Notes: generated by a model from the sequence alone, not told the origin. Shown: positions 27,396 through 36,249, counted from the first letter of the stretch. The stretch: DNA of 63,712 nucleotides from Mycobacterium kyorinense (GCF_001672775.1 NZ_LZKJ01000038.1:1-63712); one strand, 5' to 3'. Numbers and translations are program-made.

Positions 27396-27959
27396 TCAGA
27401 TACCCGTCCAGGCCTCGCCGACTTGGGCCGCCACATCGATGACTTGCGCGGCTTGCGATTTCGGCGAATCGATTTCGTCGCCGACGTACTGCGCTATGAA
27501 TCGCCGGATCTCACCGTCAACGCCGGCCACGATGCGTAGCACCTCACCGCGGATGGATTTCGAGGACACGTGGACGGTGATATCCGACGCCCGCGGTTTG
27601 GCGACGTCGATGATCAACAGCAGCGGTTCGGCAGCGCGCGCGGTCGCGCGCAGCGCGATGTCGCCGTCGACCAGGAACCGTTGCTTATCCAGGCGCAGGT
27701 CCACAAGCAAGTCGATGGCCAGCGGGATGTGGATGTTGAAGGTGATCGCGTCGTCGACGTTTCGGTGGACCTGCGGCTCCTGGATGCGGACCTTGGCGCT
27801 GATCTTGGCGATTTTGCCTGGTCCCTGAGCAATCGGCGCCATCTCGAACTCCTCGCCGGCAATCTCGGCGAAGGCGGCGCCTACGCGGTCCTCGGTGACG
27901 GCTATCTCGAAGAACCGCCGGCCGAAGTCCTCGTAGGTCATGTAGTCGAAGGTCTGCAT
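27396..27959 (-). CDS. Conserved mycobacterial protein of unknown function
   Basis: 187-residue soluble protein beginning MQTFDYMTYEDFGRRFFE, with TVHVSSKSIRGEVLRIVAG near the C-terminus and a repeating pattern of beta-strand-like segments in the middle (ITFNIHIPLAIDLLVDLRL). I recognise it only as a type of conserved hypothetical protein seen in mycobacteria and have no function to assign. A GTG six codons earlier is also possible; neither start has a strong ribosome-binding site. It is the first gene of the operon with the Rv0910-like and decarboxylase genes, with 31 bases to the next. Confidence 0.75.
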   Translation of the reverse strand: MQTFDYMTYEDFGRRFFEIAVTEDRVGAAFAEIAGEEFEMAPIAQGPGKIAKISAKVRIQEPQVHRNVDDAITFNIHIPLAIDLLVDLRLDKQRFLVDGDIALRATARAAEPLLLIIDVAKPRASDITVHVSSKSIRGEVLRIVAGVDGEIRRFIAQYVGDEIDSPKSQAAQVIDVAAQVGEAWTGI

Positions 27960-28112
27960 AAGTTGATACCGTCTCACGTCCTGTTTGGGCCCGACGGTTG
28001 ATCCGACTGTGTCGGCTCAATCCGAATGTGGTGGTGGTGTCACCCGATACCGCCGCGGGTAAACCAATGCGGTGATCACGCGCATCATTCCTATCCTCGG
28101 GCTGGCCGCGGC

Positions 28113-29129
28113 ATGAGGTTGCGCCGAAGCACCGTCGGTGGCCCCGGAATTCGTCGCATCGGTCGGGGCCGGGGATTTTCGTACCTCGACAGCCGGCGCG
28201 ACTGCGTCGACGACCCCGAGGTCTTGGCGCGGATCGAGGCGCTGGTGATACCGCCGGCGTGGAAGAACGTCTGGATCTGTCCGCATCCGAACGGCCACAT
28301 CCAGGCCGTTGGCACCGACGCCGCCGGGCGGCGCCAGTACCTCTATCACGAGCGATGGCAAGCCGAGCGGGCTGAGGAGAAGTACGACCGTGCGCTCAGC
28401 CTGGCCAAGCGGTTGCCCGACTGGCGTGAGCGGGTGCTGACCGATCTGCGGGGACGCGGTCTGGGGCGTGATCGGGTGCTGGCCATCGGCCAGCAGTTGA
28501 TTGATCGCGGCTACTTTCGGGCCGGCGGAGAGGAGTACGCGCAGGAGAACGGAAGTTTCGGGCTGGCGACTCTGCTGCGCGACCACGTCCGGTTGTGCCG
28601 CGACAGCGTCGAGTTCGACTACCCGGCCAAAAGCGGAGTGCGCCGGACCGTTTCGTTGGAGGACCCGTTGGTGATCCGGGCAGTGCGCTCATTGATGCGC
28701 GCCGATACCAAGATCCCCCGCCTGTTGGCCTACCGGACGTCCGACGGTTGGTGCGAGGTGCATGCTGACGACCTCAACTCCCGGTTCCGCGAGCTTGTCG
28801 GCGAGGAATTCAGTGTCAAAGACCTGCGAACCTGGCACGGTACGGTGCTGGCCGCCGAGGCGTTCGCGACCGCGCGGGAGCCGACATCAAAAACCGCACG
28901 CCGTCGCGAAGAAGCCGCCGTGATGCGGGCAGTTGCCGATGAATTGGGCAACACGCCCGCGGTCGCGCGTGGCTCCTACGTGGATCCGCGCGTCGTGACG
29001 GCGTATGAACAGGGCATCACGATCGGCCCGGCGCTGCGCCGCGCCAAGCGGGAGCGCACACCGCTCGGCCGACAGCATGTGCTGGAGCGGGCAACTGCGC
29101 GCATCATCAAACGCATCGAACGCAGTTGA
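28113..29129 (+). CDS. DNA topoisomerase IB
   Basis: 338-residue type IB topoisomerase that relaxes supercoils through a 3'-phosphotyrosine. An N-terminal beta-rich domain (RGFSYLD, IPPAWKNVWICP, QYLYHERW) precedes the catalytic domain with KDLRTWHGT (catalytic Arg and neighbouring residues) and GNTPAVARGSYVDPRV, where Tyr (near 289) is the nucleophile. The size is that of compact bacterial/poxvirus-like enzymes. The ATG at 28113 starts just before the conserved region; the upstream extension looks unrelated. A topoisomerase IB is known from M. smegmatis and, as far as I recall, is absent from M. tuberculosis, so its presence here is informative. Confidence 0.93.
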   Translation: MRLRRSTVGGPGIRRIGRGRGFSYLDSRRDCVDDPEVLARIEALVIPPAWKNVWICPHPNGHIQAVGTDAAGRRQYLYHERWQAERAEEKYDRALSLAKRLPDWRERVLTDLRGRGLGRDRVLAIGQQLIDRGYFRAGGEEYAQENGSFGLATLLRDHVRLCRDSVEFDYPAKSGVRRTVSLEDPLVIRAVRSLMRADTKIPRLLAYRTSDGWCEVHADDLNSRFRELVGEEFSVKDLRTWHGTVLAAEAFATAREPTSKTARRREEAAVMRAVADELGNTPAVARGSYVDPRVVTAYEQGITIGPALRRAKRERTPLGRQHVLERATARIIKRIERS

Positions 29130-29164
29130 TCGCCGAAACACGCACTGTCCGAACCGGTGTGGCG

Positions 29165-29503
29165 TCAGACATTCGGTGATCTGCCACCGCGCACGAACAG
29201 CGCTGCGATCACAGCGATCGCGCCGATCACCGCCACCGGGACGGCCCAGGACCGCCGGCTGGACAGCGCCGACTGGCATTCGGCCACGAAGTCGGTGTGC
29301 GGCACGATCTGATTGAGAATCGGAATGCTGGCCACCGACTTGTTGTTGGCGGACTCGGCGCTCTTGGTGTCACTGATCACGGCGTTTCCGCAGCCGATCT
29401 TGCCGCCGTTCTCGTCCGATATCGACACCGGCACCAGTAGCCCGATGATCCCGACAAGCAGAATCACTGCCCCGATCGCCAGAGCCATCCGCCGCACCGT
29501 CAT
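29165..29503 (-). CDS. Small protein with two membrane helices
   Basis: 112-residue protein of unknown function. Helix 1 spans about residues 7-27 and helix 2 about 87-105, enclosing a ~60-residue loop predicted outside the membrane with two cysteines (IGCGNAV and AECQSAL) that could form a disulfide. A GGGGGCG run precedes the ATG. It is convergent with the topoisomerase gene (35 bases apart) and divergent from the DUF4407 gene. I do not recognise a family. Confidence 0.7.
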   Translation of the reverse strand: MTVRRMALAIGAVILLVGIIGLLVPVSISDENGGKIGCGNAVISDTKSAESANNKSVASIPILNQIVPHTDFVAECQSALSSRRSWAVPVAVIGAIAVIAALFVRGGRSPNV

Positions 29504-29668
29504 GTCGCCGCCCCCTTGCTCAGCTGTGTTGTCGGGATGCTACCGACACCGGAAGCGCGCATGTGAGAGAATTCGTGCCATCGCACTGCAGCGATTTAGG
29601 GCCTGCGCGATTCCGGATGCGTTGTGAACCGCACCACATGTCAACTCTGCTGGAGGTGTTCTCAGTCC

Positions 29669-31327
29669 ATGTGCGCCCATAAAGCAGCCGAACCGCGCCG
29701 GGCCGGTTCGCGGATTAACACCGTATTGTCCTGGCTCGGCGGTGGAGAGTGGCAGGAACTCAGTGAGCGCCACGAGCGGTCGGCTCACGCGATCACCGGC
29801 GTAGTCGTGGTGCTTACTGCTGCGTTGGCCGGACTGGTTACGGCGCTAACCATGTCGGAATCGGTGCGCTGGCCGGTTTCGGCCATTGCCGTGCTGGCCC
29901 TGACGTTCGGCGCGCTGGTCGGCGCGGTCGCCCGCGCCATCGTCAGCGGACCCGTGAGCGGCTGGCGCGGCATTGCCGGACGAGCAGCGGTTGCCGTTGT
30001 TCTCGGCGTCGTGGTCGGTGAACTTGCTGCGATGACCGTCTTCGCCGGCTCGATCGACCACCGGCTCGACGCCGTTGCGTCGCGCACCGCCGACTCGTCG
30101 GCCGCCGTCGCGCAGGCCACCTCCGATCTGGAGCAGACGCGCAACGAGCGCAACGCGCTTGACGCCGCTGTCGACAAGGCCCGCGCAAACCGCGACCAAG
30201 CGCTGGTCGTGGCCCGCTGCGAATATCACCCCACGCCGGCGTGCCCGCAGACCAATATCACCGGCGTTCCCGGCACCGGGCCCGAGACACTAACGGCCAA
30301 CGAACGTCTCGCCGCCACGCAGCAGGAACTGGATAACGCCATCGGCGTCCGTGATCGGCATGCCGACGAGTTGCGTGCCGAACTTGACGCCGGCACCGCC
30401 CAACTCGCACAGGCGCGGCACACGGTGGTCGCCGAGGCTGACCGCGGGCTGGCCGCACGGTGGACGGCCATGCACGACATCACGACGGCTAACGCAGGTG
30501 CGCTGCTGCTGCGGCTCGTCACCGTCGGCTTCTTCATCCTGCTGAGCCTGCTGCCGTTGATCCTGAAACTGTTGCGCGGTACGACGACTCACGACCGACG
30601 CGCAGTGGCCCACGCCGAACGCGATCACGCCGAGGTTGCGGCCGACACTGCGATCGCGGTCAAGCGAGCTGAAGTCCGCGCGGCGGCCGAAATACTCTGG
30701 GCAGAACAGCAACTCGCACAGGCACGGCTTGCGGTCGAGGCGCAGCTGGAAATCGACCGGGCCAATCATCAGCGTCGAGTGATCGAGGCGCTCGAGGACC
30801 CGCCGGCCTCAGATCCTGTCGAAGAAGACATGTACTTGCCCATCGCCGCCGAAGCCGAGGCCGCAAGCTTGGCCGCAGCCGAACAGCCTGTCCCCGAACA
30901 GACCGTCGCCGAGCCGGAGAACCTGCCGGCAGCAACGCGGGCTACCCCGCTGTTGCCGACTATTCCTGAGGTCACCAAGACCGCGGCGCGCTGGATTCGG
31001 CCGTTGGTTCCGACGTTCGTCGCCCGCGCCATCGACACCACCACCCAGCCGTTGCGCACCGCGCGCCAGGTGTTCGAAGAGGTCGAAGAGATCACGTTCT
31101 CGTTCAAACGCACCCGCAAGGTCACCGTCGACACCGAAGAAGTCGTTCGTCCAGCACGACACGGGTCGGCGCCAGAACACTGGGCCGGTGACGATGCCGA
31201 TCCGCGAGGCCCACGGGTGCCGTTAGGCGCTGTACAACGCCACGGCGGGCCGTCACTGGCGCCGAGTACGCATCAGGGCGAGCTCACCGAGCGGGTCGGG
31301 CCGCGGGAGTTGCCGCCGGCTGAATAA
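29669..31327 (+). CDS. DUF4407 membrane protein
   Basis: 552-residue protein. Three to four membrane helices lie in the first ~125 residues and another near 285-310 (LRLVTVGFFILLSLLPLILK). Between them is a ~150-residue coiled-coil-like segment (SAAVAQATSDLEQTRNER onward), and after them a second charged helix (VEAQLEIDRANHQRRVIEAL). This layout matches the DUF4407 family, whose function is unknown. The C-terminal 180 residues are proline- and acid-rich and probably disordered. The ATG at 29669 has GGAGG 12 bases upstream; the frame is open for 15 codons before it. Confidence 0.85.
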   Translation: MCAHKAAEPRRAGSRINTVLSWLGGGEWQELSERHERSAHAITGVVVVLTAALAGLVTALTMSESVRWPVSAIAVLALTFGALVGAVARAIVSGPVSGWRGIAGRAAVAVVLGVVVGELAAMTVFAGSIDHRLDAVASRTADSSAAVAQATSDLEQTRNERNALDAAVDKARANRDQALVVARCEYHPTPACPQTNITGVPGTGPETLTANERLAATQQELDNAIGVRDRHADELRAELDAGTAQLAQARHTVVAEADRGLAARWTAMHDITTANAGALLLRLVTVGFFILLSLLPLILKLLRGTTTHDRRAVAHAERDHAEVAADTAIAVKRAEVRAAAEILWAEQQLAQARLAVEAQLEIDRANHQRRVIEALEDPPASDPVEEDMYLPIAAEAEAASLAAAEQPVPEQTVAEPENLPAATRATPLLPTIPEVTKTAARWIRPLVPTFVARAIDTTTQPLRTARQVFEEVEEITFSFKRTRKVTVDTEEVVRPARHGSAPEHWAGDDADPRGPRVPLGAVQRHGGPSLAPSTHQGELTERVGPRELPPAE

Positions 31328-31543
31328 GTCGGGATTGCATTGCATCGCAATTGCTTTCCCGGGTAATTCGACGCGAATGGGTCTTGCGTTATCGAAACGT
31401 TAGAACTAGCGTGGATTTTCACCAGAATTCGTGAAAAAGACCGTGGTGCAGCGTCTTTTCGTGTCATATGTAATGCACGTCATCTTTTGGCGCCAAACGT
31501 GAGGGCCACCACAAATTTTGGTTGTCTATCGATCTTGTTGTTA

Positions 31544-32092
31544 ATGTCCCGGCGCATGTTTGTTTTAGCAACGGTAATGGCGTTGATCCAACAGGTTTCG
31601 GGGACGCCGTACGTCACAGGTGGGGATTCCCCTGCGGGAACGGATTGTTCGGGCCTGGCATCCTGGGTGGCCAATGCTGCAACCGACCGACCGGTTTTCG
31701 GCGACAGATTCCATACCGCCAATGAAGAATCAGCACTTCTGGCCCGCGGTTTCCAGTATGGAACTGCGCCTGGCGCTTTGGTGATCGGCTGGAACGGCAG
31801 CCACACCGCGGTGACACTGCCCGACGGGACCGCGGTATCCAGCGGTGAAGGCGGCGGCGTGAGAATCGGTGGCGGCGGCGCGTATCAGCCCCAGTTCACC
31901 CACCACATGTTCCTGCCGGTGGACCCGGAGGCAATCGACGATGCGCCGCCGCCACCGGACGGCGTCGTTCTCGTCGATGCCGTCGAACCGGAAGCACCCG
32001 CGCCGGATCCGGCTCCGGCCGAAGAGGTGGACGCGGAAATGCCTGAGCCCGAACCAATCCCGGCTGGTGATGAAGTCGGCGCAGGCGTCTAA
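31544..32092 (+). CDS. NlpC/P60-like peptidoglycan peptidase resembling phage lysin N-terminal domains
   Basis: 182-residue protein. The domain opens with TPYVTGGDSPAGTDCSGLAS, where Cys in DCSG is the nucleophile, and has GSHTAV (His) about 60 residues later, the order seen in NlpC/P60 peptidases and in peptidase domains of mycobacteriophage lysin A. The last ~50 residues are Pro/Glu-rich and acidic. There is no signal peptide and no wall-binding domain. The exact start is uncertain: ATG 31544, ATG 31556 or TTG 31487 are all in frame and none has a good ribosome-binding site. The preceding ~200 bases are clearly richer in A+T than the surroundings, hinting at transfer. Confidence 0.72.
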   Translation: MSRRMFVLATVMALIQQVSGTPYVTGGDSPAGTDCSGLASWVANAATDRPVFGDRFHTANEESALLARGFQYGTAPGALVIGWNGSHTAVTLPDGTAVSSGEGGGVRIGGGGAYQPQFTHHMFLPVDPEAIDDAPPPPDGVVLVDAVEPEAPAPDPAPAEEVDAEMPEPEPIPAGDEVGAGV

Positions 32093-32098
32093 GCAACG

Positions 32099-33334
32099 TC
32101 ATTGCAAGAAGCGCTGAACATACGGTGTGAAACGGGCGGTCAGGTCGTCCTCGTCGAGTCCGAACATCTCGGCCGATGTGGCGACCTGACCGAGCCGGCC
32201 ACGCTGGTGACCCGCCAAATACTCGGCCATCCCAGCGCGCGCATTGTCGGTCAGCGGCTCGCCGGCTAGCGCGAAGAGTTGTTCGGTGAGGCCGAGCTCG
32301 TCGGCCAAAAAGTCGTCGAAGCGGACGTCGATCGAACGCTCGGGTCCGATGACGTCCCGATCACGTATGAGCGCGGCCAGCATCAGTTCCAGCCGGTCGA
32401 TCCACGACGCCGCGATATCGGTGACCGGCACCGGTGAACGGTGCATCCGCGCCGTGTACGTGATCATCGCGATCATCGACAGCGCCACCGGCACCGGATC
32501 GCGGTGGGTACACACGACAACCACGCCGGGAAAGACCTTGTCGAGCACGGGCAGTTGCTCGAGGTGTTGGGGCGACTTGAGCAACCAGCGACGGCCGCCG
32601 CGGAGAAACTGCAGCGCCTTCAATTGCAGGGCCAGGTACTCGTAGGCCGACGTCTGATCATGGGCCAGGTAGTAGTCGCGCCATCGCGGTACGTGGGCCA
32701 AGGTTTCGAACAGCATCGAGGAGAAGTCGTTGGCCAGCAGCTGAATCTCCTCGTGGACATGGTCGGTCGTCATCTCGTGCATGAGGCGAAAGTGCGGCAT
32801 CACCGCGTTCATGAACTCGACGGCCGCGTCCATCCGCATACGGCGCGGATCCGGTTCCAGGCCGATCTCGGCGGGCAGCGGAAACGGCTCGACACTCTCC
32901 CAATACGGCAGGGTGCGAAACGTCGACGCGGCCGCGAGGAGATTGTGCAGATGCGTGGTACCGGTTCGCGGCAGACCGGCGATGACGATCGGCGGCTGCA
33001 ACTCGATGTCCTGAATCTCGCGGTGCTGCTTCAGCAGTGCGGTCAGCAGTAGCCGGTTTTTCAGCCAGCCCGCCAGTTGGGCGTGAAAGTTGACGATGCC
33101 CGGTCCGTGCATGCCGCTGACCTCGTGCAGCGCGGCGAGGTACACGTCGAGGCGTTCGCGGTAGTCGTCGGGCCCGAAGTCGCTCAGGCCGGTGTCGGCG
33201 GTGGCCCTGGCATGGAGCGCATCGGCGTCCAGGGGGCACTCGGGAGCCATCGCCGCCATCAGTTCGCGGATCTGCTGGACCTCGGGGCTGAAGTGCGGTT
33301 CGACGAGGTCGTCAAGGTGAGTGATGTCGGTCAC
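32099..33334 (-). CDS. Sulfotransferase family protein
   Basis: 411-residue PAPS-dependent sulfotransferase-like protein. GLPRTGTTHLHN near residue 120 is the 5'-phosphosulfate loop; CTHRDPVPVALSM near 280 fits the 3'-phosphate-binding segment. KSPQHLEQLP and RWRDYYLAHD lie between them, as in the large mycobacterial Stf-like group that may act on lipids or sterols. It starts at GTG 33334, only 16 bases from the divergent TetR start codon, so the TetR product is the obvious candidate regulator. It is convergent with the NlpC gene (six bases apart). The acceptor is unknown. Confidence 0.87.
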   Translation of the reverse strand: MTDITHLDDLVEPHFSPEVQQIRELMAAMAPECPLDADALHARATADTGLSDFGPDDYRERLDVYLAALHEVSGMHGPGIVNFHAQLAGWLKNRLLLTALLKQHREIQDIELQPPIVIAGLPRTGTTHLHNLLAAASTFRTLPYWESVEPFPLPAEIGLEPDPRRMRMDAAVEFMNAVMPHFRLMHEMTTDHVHEEIQLLANDFSSMLFETLAHVPRWRDYYLAHDQTSAYEYLALQLKALQFLRGGRRWLLKSPQHLEQLPVLDKVFPGVVVVCTHRDPVPVALSMIAMITYTARMHRSPVPVTDIAASWIDRLELMLAALIRDRDVIGPERSIDVRFDDFLADELGLTEQLFALAGEPLTDNARAGMAEYLAGHQRGRLGQVATSAEMFGLDEDDLTARFTPYVQRFLQ

Positions 33335-33350
33335 GCCGACTTAAGTTACT
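33335..33350. promoter_or_regulatory. Very short divergent promoter region with ACTTAAGT palindrome
   Basis: Only 16 bases separate the two start codons. A perfect 8-base palindrome (33339-33346) overlaps a minus-strand TAACTT placed eight bases before the sulfotransferase GTG. Promoters must extend into both coding regions; leaderless transcription is likely. Confidence 0.4.
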
Positions 33351-33938
33351 ATGAGTTTCGTAATGACGACGGAGATTGGCCGCCCCCGCGACAAACGCAT
33401 CGACAGCGCGGTGCTGCGCGCGGCTGTCGAGCTGCTCGCCGAGACCGGCTACGCCGAGCTGTCGGTCGACACCATCGCCCGGCGGGCCGGCACCAGCAAG
33501 CCGGCGATCTACCGGCGCTGGCCCAGCAAGGCACACCTCGTCCACGAGGCGGTGTTCCCGATCAGCGACGCGACCGCACTACCCGACACCGGGTCGCTGG
33601 CCGCCGACGTGCGGGAAATGGTGCGTCGCACCGCGGCGGTCCTGACCACGCCGGCCGCCCGGGCGGCACTGCCCGGCCTGGTCGGCGAGATGGCTGCGGA
33701 TCTCACCTTGCATTCGGCGCTGCTGGAACGTTTCGGCGGCATCCTCTCGCGCGGTCTGTCCGAGCGCCTGGATGCCGCCGTCGAACGCGGCGAGGCGCGG
33801 CCCGACGTGACCGCCGCCGAGGTGGTCGAGGCCGTCGCCGGCACCACTTTTTTGGCGCTGCTCACCCGAGGGGACGCGCTCGACGACACCTGGGTGGACC
33901 GCACTGCCGCCCTGATCACGAGAGGAATCAGCGTATGA
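33351..33938 (+). CDS. TetR family transcriptional regulator
   Basis: 195-residue regulator with the helix-turn-helix at about residues 14-60 (SVDTIARRAGTSKPAIYRRW) and a C-terminal ligand domain of the TetR_C type. Two in-frame ATG codons, 33351 and 33363, are possible; the second gives the common short MTTEIGRPRD N-terminus. The stop overlaps the next ATG (ATGA), so it is co-translated with the DUF1214 gene, and it is divergent from the sulfotransferase gene. It probably controls both neighbours. Confidence 0.92.
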   Translation: MSFVMTTEIGRPRDKRIDSAVLRAAVELLAETGYAELSVDTIARRAGTSKPAIYRRWPSKAHLVHEAVFPISDATALPDTGSLAADVREMVRRTAAVLTTPAARAALPGLVGEMAADLTLHSALLERFGGILSRGLSERLDAAVERGEARPDVTAAEVVEAVAGTTFLALLTRGDALDDTWVDRTAALITRGISV

Positions 33939-35038
33939 CCCACCAGTCGACGGCCGCGTGGCACGAGTTGCTGGAGACCTTGGGCAGTCTTGACCGCGCA
34001 TTTCTCGAAGGCGAGCGCGCGGTCACCGATGACCGGCACATCGCCGACGGCTACCGCATGCTGGCGACGACGCTGGGGGTGGCGTTCGACACCTATCTTT
34101 TCGCCGAGCCCAGCAGGCCGGCGTTCGTGGAAGTCAACACACCGTTTCGGCGCGACCGGCGTTGGGGCGGTGACAACACTGACGCCTACTACTACATCTG
34201 CCCGGTGGATCCCGCACGGCGCTACCGCATCAGCGGCAATCGCGGTGACAGCGTTTACTTTTCGCTGACTGCCTACAACGAGCCGGCGCCGGGCGCCTGG
34301 TCGGACCGGATCGTGGCGATCGTGCGCGACGACGACCTCGACATCGACGCGGACGGCGACTTCTCGTTCGAGCTCGGGCCCACACCGGATGCGGCGGTGC
34401 TGATGACCCGGGACTACCAGGCTGACCCGCTCACCGGCCGGCCCGTCACCTGGCAGATCGAGGCGTTGGATGAGCCGGAGCCGGTGCGGCACGGTGACGC
34501 CGAAACCGCTGCGGCGCTGCGGGCCAGCGCCGCCTGGCTGCGCACGATGTTCGCCATTGTGCCGGTTGCCGTCGGCGTGCGATCCGACGACGCGCATACC
34601 CTTGGACACGAAATCTCCCAGACCGCAAACCAATTCGCGGACCCCTATCAGGTGCCCGACGCCAACTTCGGCTGGTCGGCCCGCGACGCCTGCTATGCCT
34701 ATGGCAGTTTTGTGCTCGGCGACGACGAGGCGCTGGTGATCACTCACCGCCCACCGACGTGCCGGTTCTGGAATTTGGTGGTGTGGAATCAGTTCATGGC
34801 CACCCACAGCGTCACGGACGCGCGTAGTTCCATCAACGGTCACAGCGCGGTGCTCAACGCGGACGGCACGGTGACGATCGTCATCTCCCGGGGCATGACG
34901 GCGCACCCGAATTCGCTCACGACACTGGACTACCCGCGCGGCAACCTCGCCTTCCGGTGGTTTCTCGCCGACGCGGTCCCGGCTCGCCCGGAGGTGCGGT
35001 TGGTCAAGGCCGCTGATGCTCCGACGGCTACTCAGTGA
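33935..35038 (+). CDS. DUF1214 domain protein
   Basis: 367-residue soluble protein. The C-terminal half carries the DUF1214 pattern (YAYGSFVLGDDEALVI, FWNLVVWNQFM, ISRGMTAHPN, RWFLADA), and the middle has GDSVYFSLTAYN. Proteins with this domain accompany sulfotransferases and TetR regulators in mycobacterial lipid/steroid loci, but no reaction is established. AGAGGA precedes the ATG, which overlaps the TetR stop by four bases. The frame is open for 286 codons upstream but that region is the antisense of other genes. Confidence 0.85.
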   Translation: MTHQSTAAWHELLETLGSLDRAFLEGERAVTDDRHIADGYRMLATTLGVAFDTYLFAEPSRPAFVEVNTPFRRDRRWGGDNTDAYYYICPVDPARRYRISGNRGDSVYFSLTAYNEPAPGAWSDRIVAIVRDDDLDIDADGDFSFELGPTPDAAVLMTRDYQADPLTGRPVTWQIEALDEPEPVRHGDAETAAALRASAAWLRTMFAIVPVAVGVRSDDAHTLGHEISQTANQFADPYQVPDANFGWSARDACYAYGSFVLGDDEALVITHRPPTCRFWNLVVWNQFMATHSVTDARSSINGHSAVLNADGTVTIVISRGMTAHPNSLTTLDYPRGNLAFRWFLADAVPARPEVRLVKAADAPTATQ

Positions 35039-35064
35039 ACGTGCGTTTTACCTAGCAACCGCTT

Positions 35065-35094
35065 CAAGAACACTGCTGAGCTGCGTAGTTCTTG
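35065..35094. promoter_or_regulatory. Candidate operator for the reductase-desaturase operon
   Basis: Perfect inverted repeat CAAGAAC-N16-GTTCTTG ending eight bases before the -35 element at 35102. Position and symmetry suit a dimeric regulator. Confidence 0.45.
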
Positions 35095-35101
35095 CCACAG
35101 C

Positions 35102-35129
35102 TTGAACTCGGTGGACAGCTGTGTACCAT
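35102..35129 (+). promoter_or_regulatory. Leaderless promoter of the reductase-desaturase operon
   Basis: TTGAAC (35102-35107), 16 bases, TACCAT (35124-35129), then seven bases to the ATG at 35137. This is the best-formed housekeeping-type promoter in the window. Confidence 0.6.
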
Positions 35130-35136
35130 CGCGATC

Positions 35137-36234
35137 ATGGCGGAACGCGGCGCCCAGCCCCCGGTTCCACGCGGTCGGCGGTTGTTTCTGAGAGCAGTGC
35201 GGCAACTGTTCAGTCCGTTACGCCCAGACGATTACCTCGAGATGATCAACCCGCTGTGGACGACGAAGGAACTGCGCGGAAAAGTCGAGCGCGTCGAGCC
35301 GCAGGGCTCAGACGCGGCGAGTGTGCTGATTCGGCCGGGCTACGAATGGCGAGGCCACCAACCGGGCCAATACGTACGGCTCGGCGTGATCATCGACGGC
35401 CGCTACCACTGGCGGGCCTATTCGCTGACCTCGGATCCGCAGCCGGAGGACGGCCTGATCAGCGTCACTCCCAAAAAGGTGGACAGCGGTGTGGTGTCGC
35501 CGTATCTCGTCGAACGGGTCAAGCCCGGCGACATCATTCGGCTCGGTGAGATCGAGGGAGTCTTCACACTGCCCGAGCCGGCGCCGTCGAAAATGCTCTT
35601 CATCAGCGCCGGTAGCGGCATCACACCGATTATGAGCATGCTGCGTAGCCTCGATCGCCGCGGCGAGCTAGGCGATGTCGTGGTCATTCACTCCGCGCGC
35701 AACCGCGAACAAGTCATGTTTTTGCCCTTTCTAGAAGACCTCGACCGCCGCTGCGACGGGATGCGGCTCGATGTACGGCTCACTTCCGAACGGGGCCGCA
35801 TGTCACCGGGCGACCTGGACGAGTTGGTTCCCGACTGGCGTGAACGCGAGGCCTTCTGTTCCGGACCCAGCGAGCTGCTCGATGCGCTGATCGAGCACTG
35901 GGAGCAAAACGGCGATGCAGATCGCCTCCACTTCGAGCGGTTCCAGCCGAAGATCGGCGGCGATGCAGGGGAAGGGCAAGGCGGTTGCGTCCGCTTCCTG
36001 GACAGCGACACCACCGTCGAATGCGACGGCGGCACACCGATTCTGGAAGCCGGCGAGCAGGCCGGCCTCAATCTCGCGTACGGCTGTCGGATCGGTATTT
36101 GCCATACCTGTGTCGGGACGCTGAAGTCGGGCAAGCTGCGCGATCTGCGCTCCGGCGACGTCACGGAACCCATCGGAGCGGACGTGCGCATCTGCATCAA
36201 CACCGCCGAAGGTGACGTCGAACTCGAACTGTGA
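35137..36234 (+). CDS. Flavo-[2Fe-2S] reductase partner of the desaturase (Rv3230c-like)
   Basis: 365-residue electron-transfer protein. The flavin domain has RAYSLTSDP near residue 90, the NAD(P)H domain SAGSGITPIMSML near 155 and AFCSGPSELL near 240, and the C-terminal plant-type ferredoxin YGCRIGICHTCVG with a final Cys in VRICIN. In M. tuberculosis Rv3230c supplies electrons from NADPH to DesA3; here too the gene directly precedes a DesA3-like gene, 15 bases apart. The leaderless ATG at 35137 is fixed by the promoter geometry; the frame opens 15 codons earlier. Confidence 0.93.
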   Translation: MAERGAQPPVPRGRRLFLRAVRQLFSPLRPDDYLEMINPLWTTKELRGKVERVEPQGSDAASVLIRPGYEWRGHQPGQYVRLGVIIDGRYHWRAYSLTSDPQPEDGLISVTPKKVDSGVVSPYLVERVKPGDIIRLGEIEGVFTLPEPAPSKMLFISAGSGITPIMSMLRSLDRRGELGDVVVIHSARNREQVMFLPFLEDLDRRCDGMRLDVRLTSERGRMSPGDLDELVPDWREREAFCSGPSELLDALIEHWEQNGDADRLHFERFQPKIGGDAGEGQGGCVRFLDSDTTVECDGGTPILEAGEQAGLNLAYGCRIGICHTCVGTLKSGKLRDLRSGDVTEPIGADVRICINTAEGDVELEL

Positions 36235-36249
36235 TCGGAAGGAGCCATA

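Noticed and set aside
33077..33934. Long upstream extension of the DUF1214 frame
   Set aside because: It runs antisense to the sulfotransferase gene and through the TetR gene in another frame; the ATG at 33935 has a ribosome-binding site and couples to the TetR stop.
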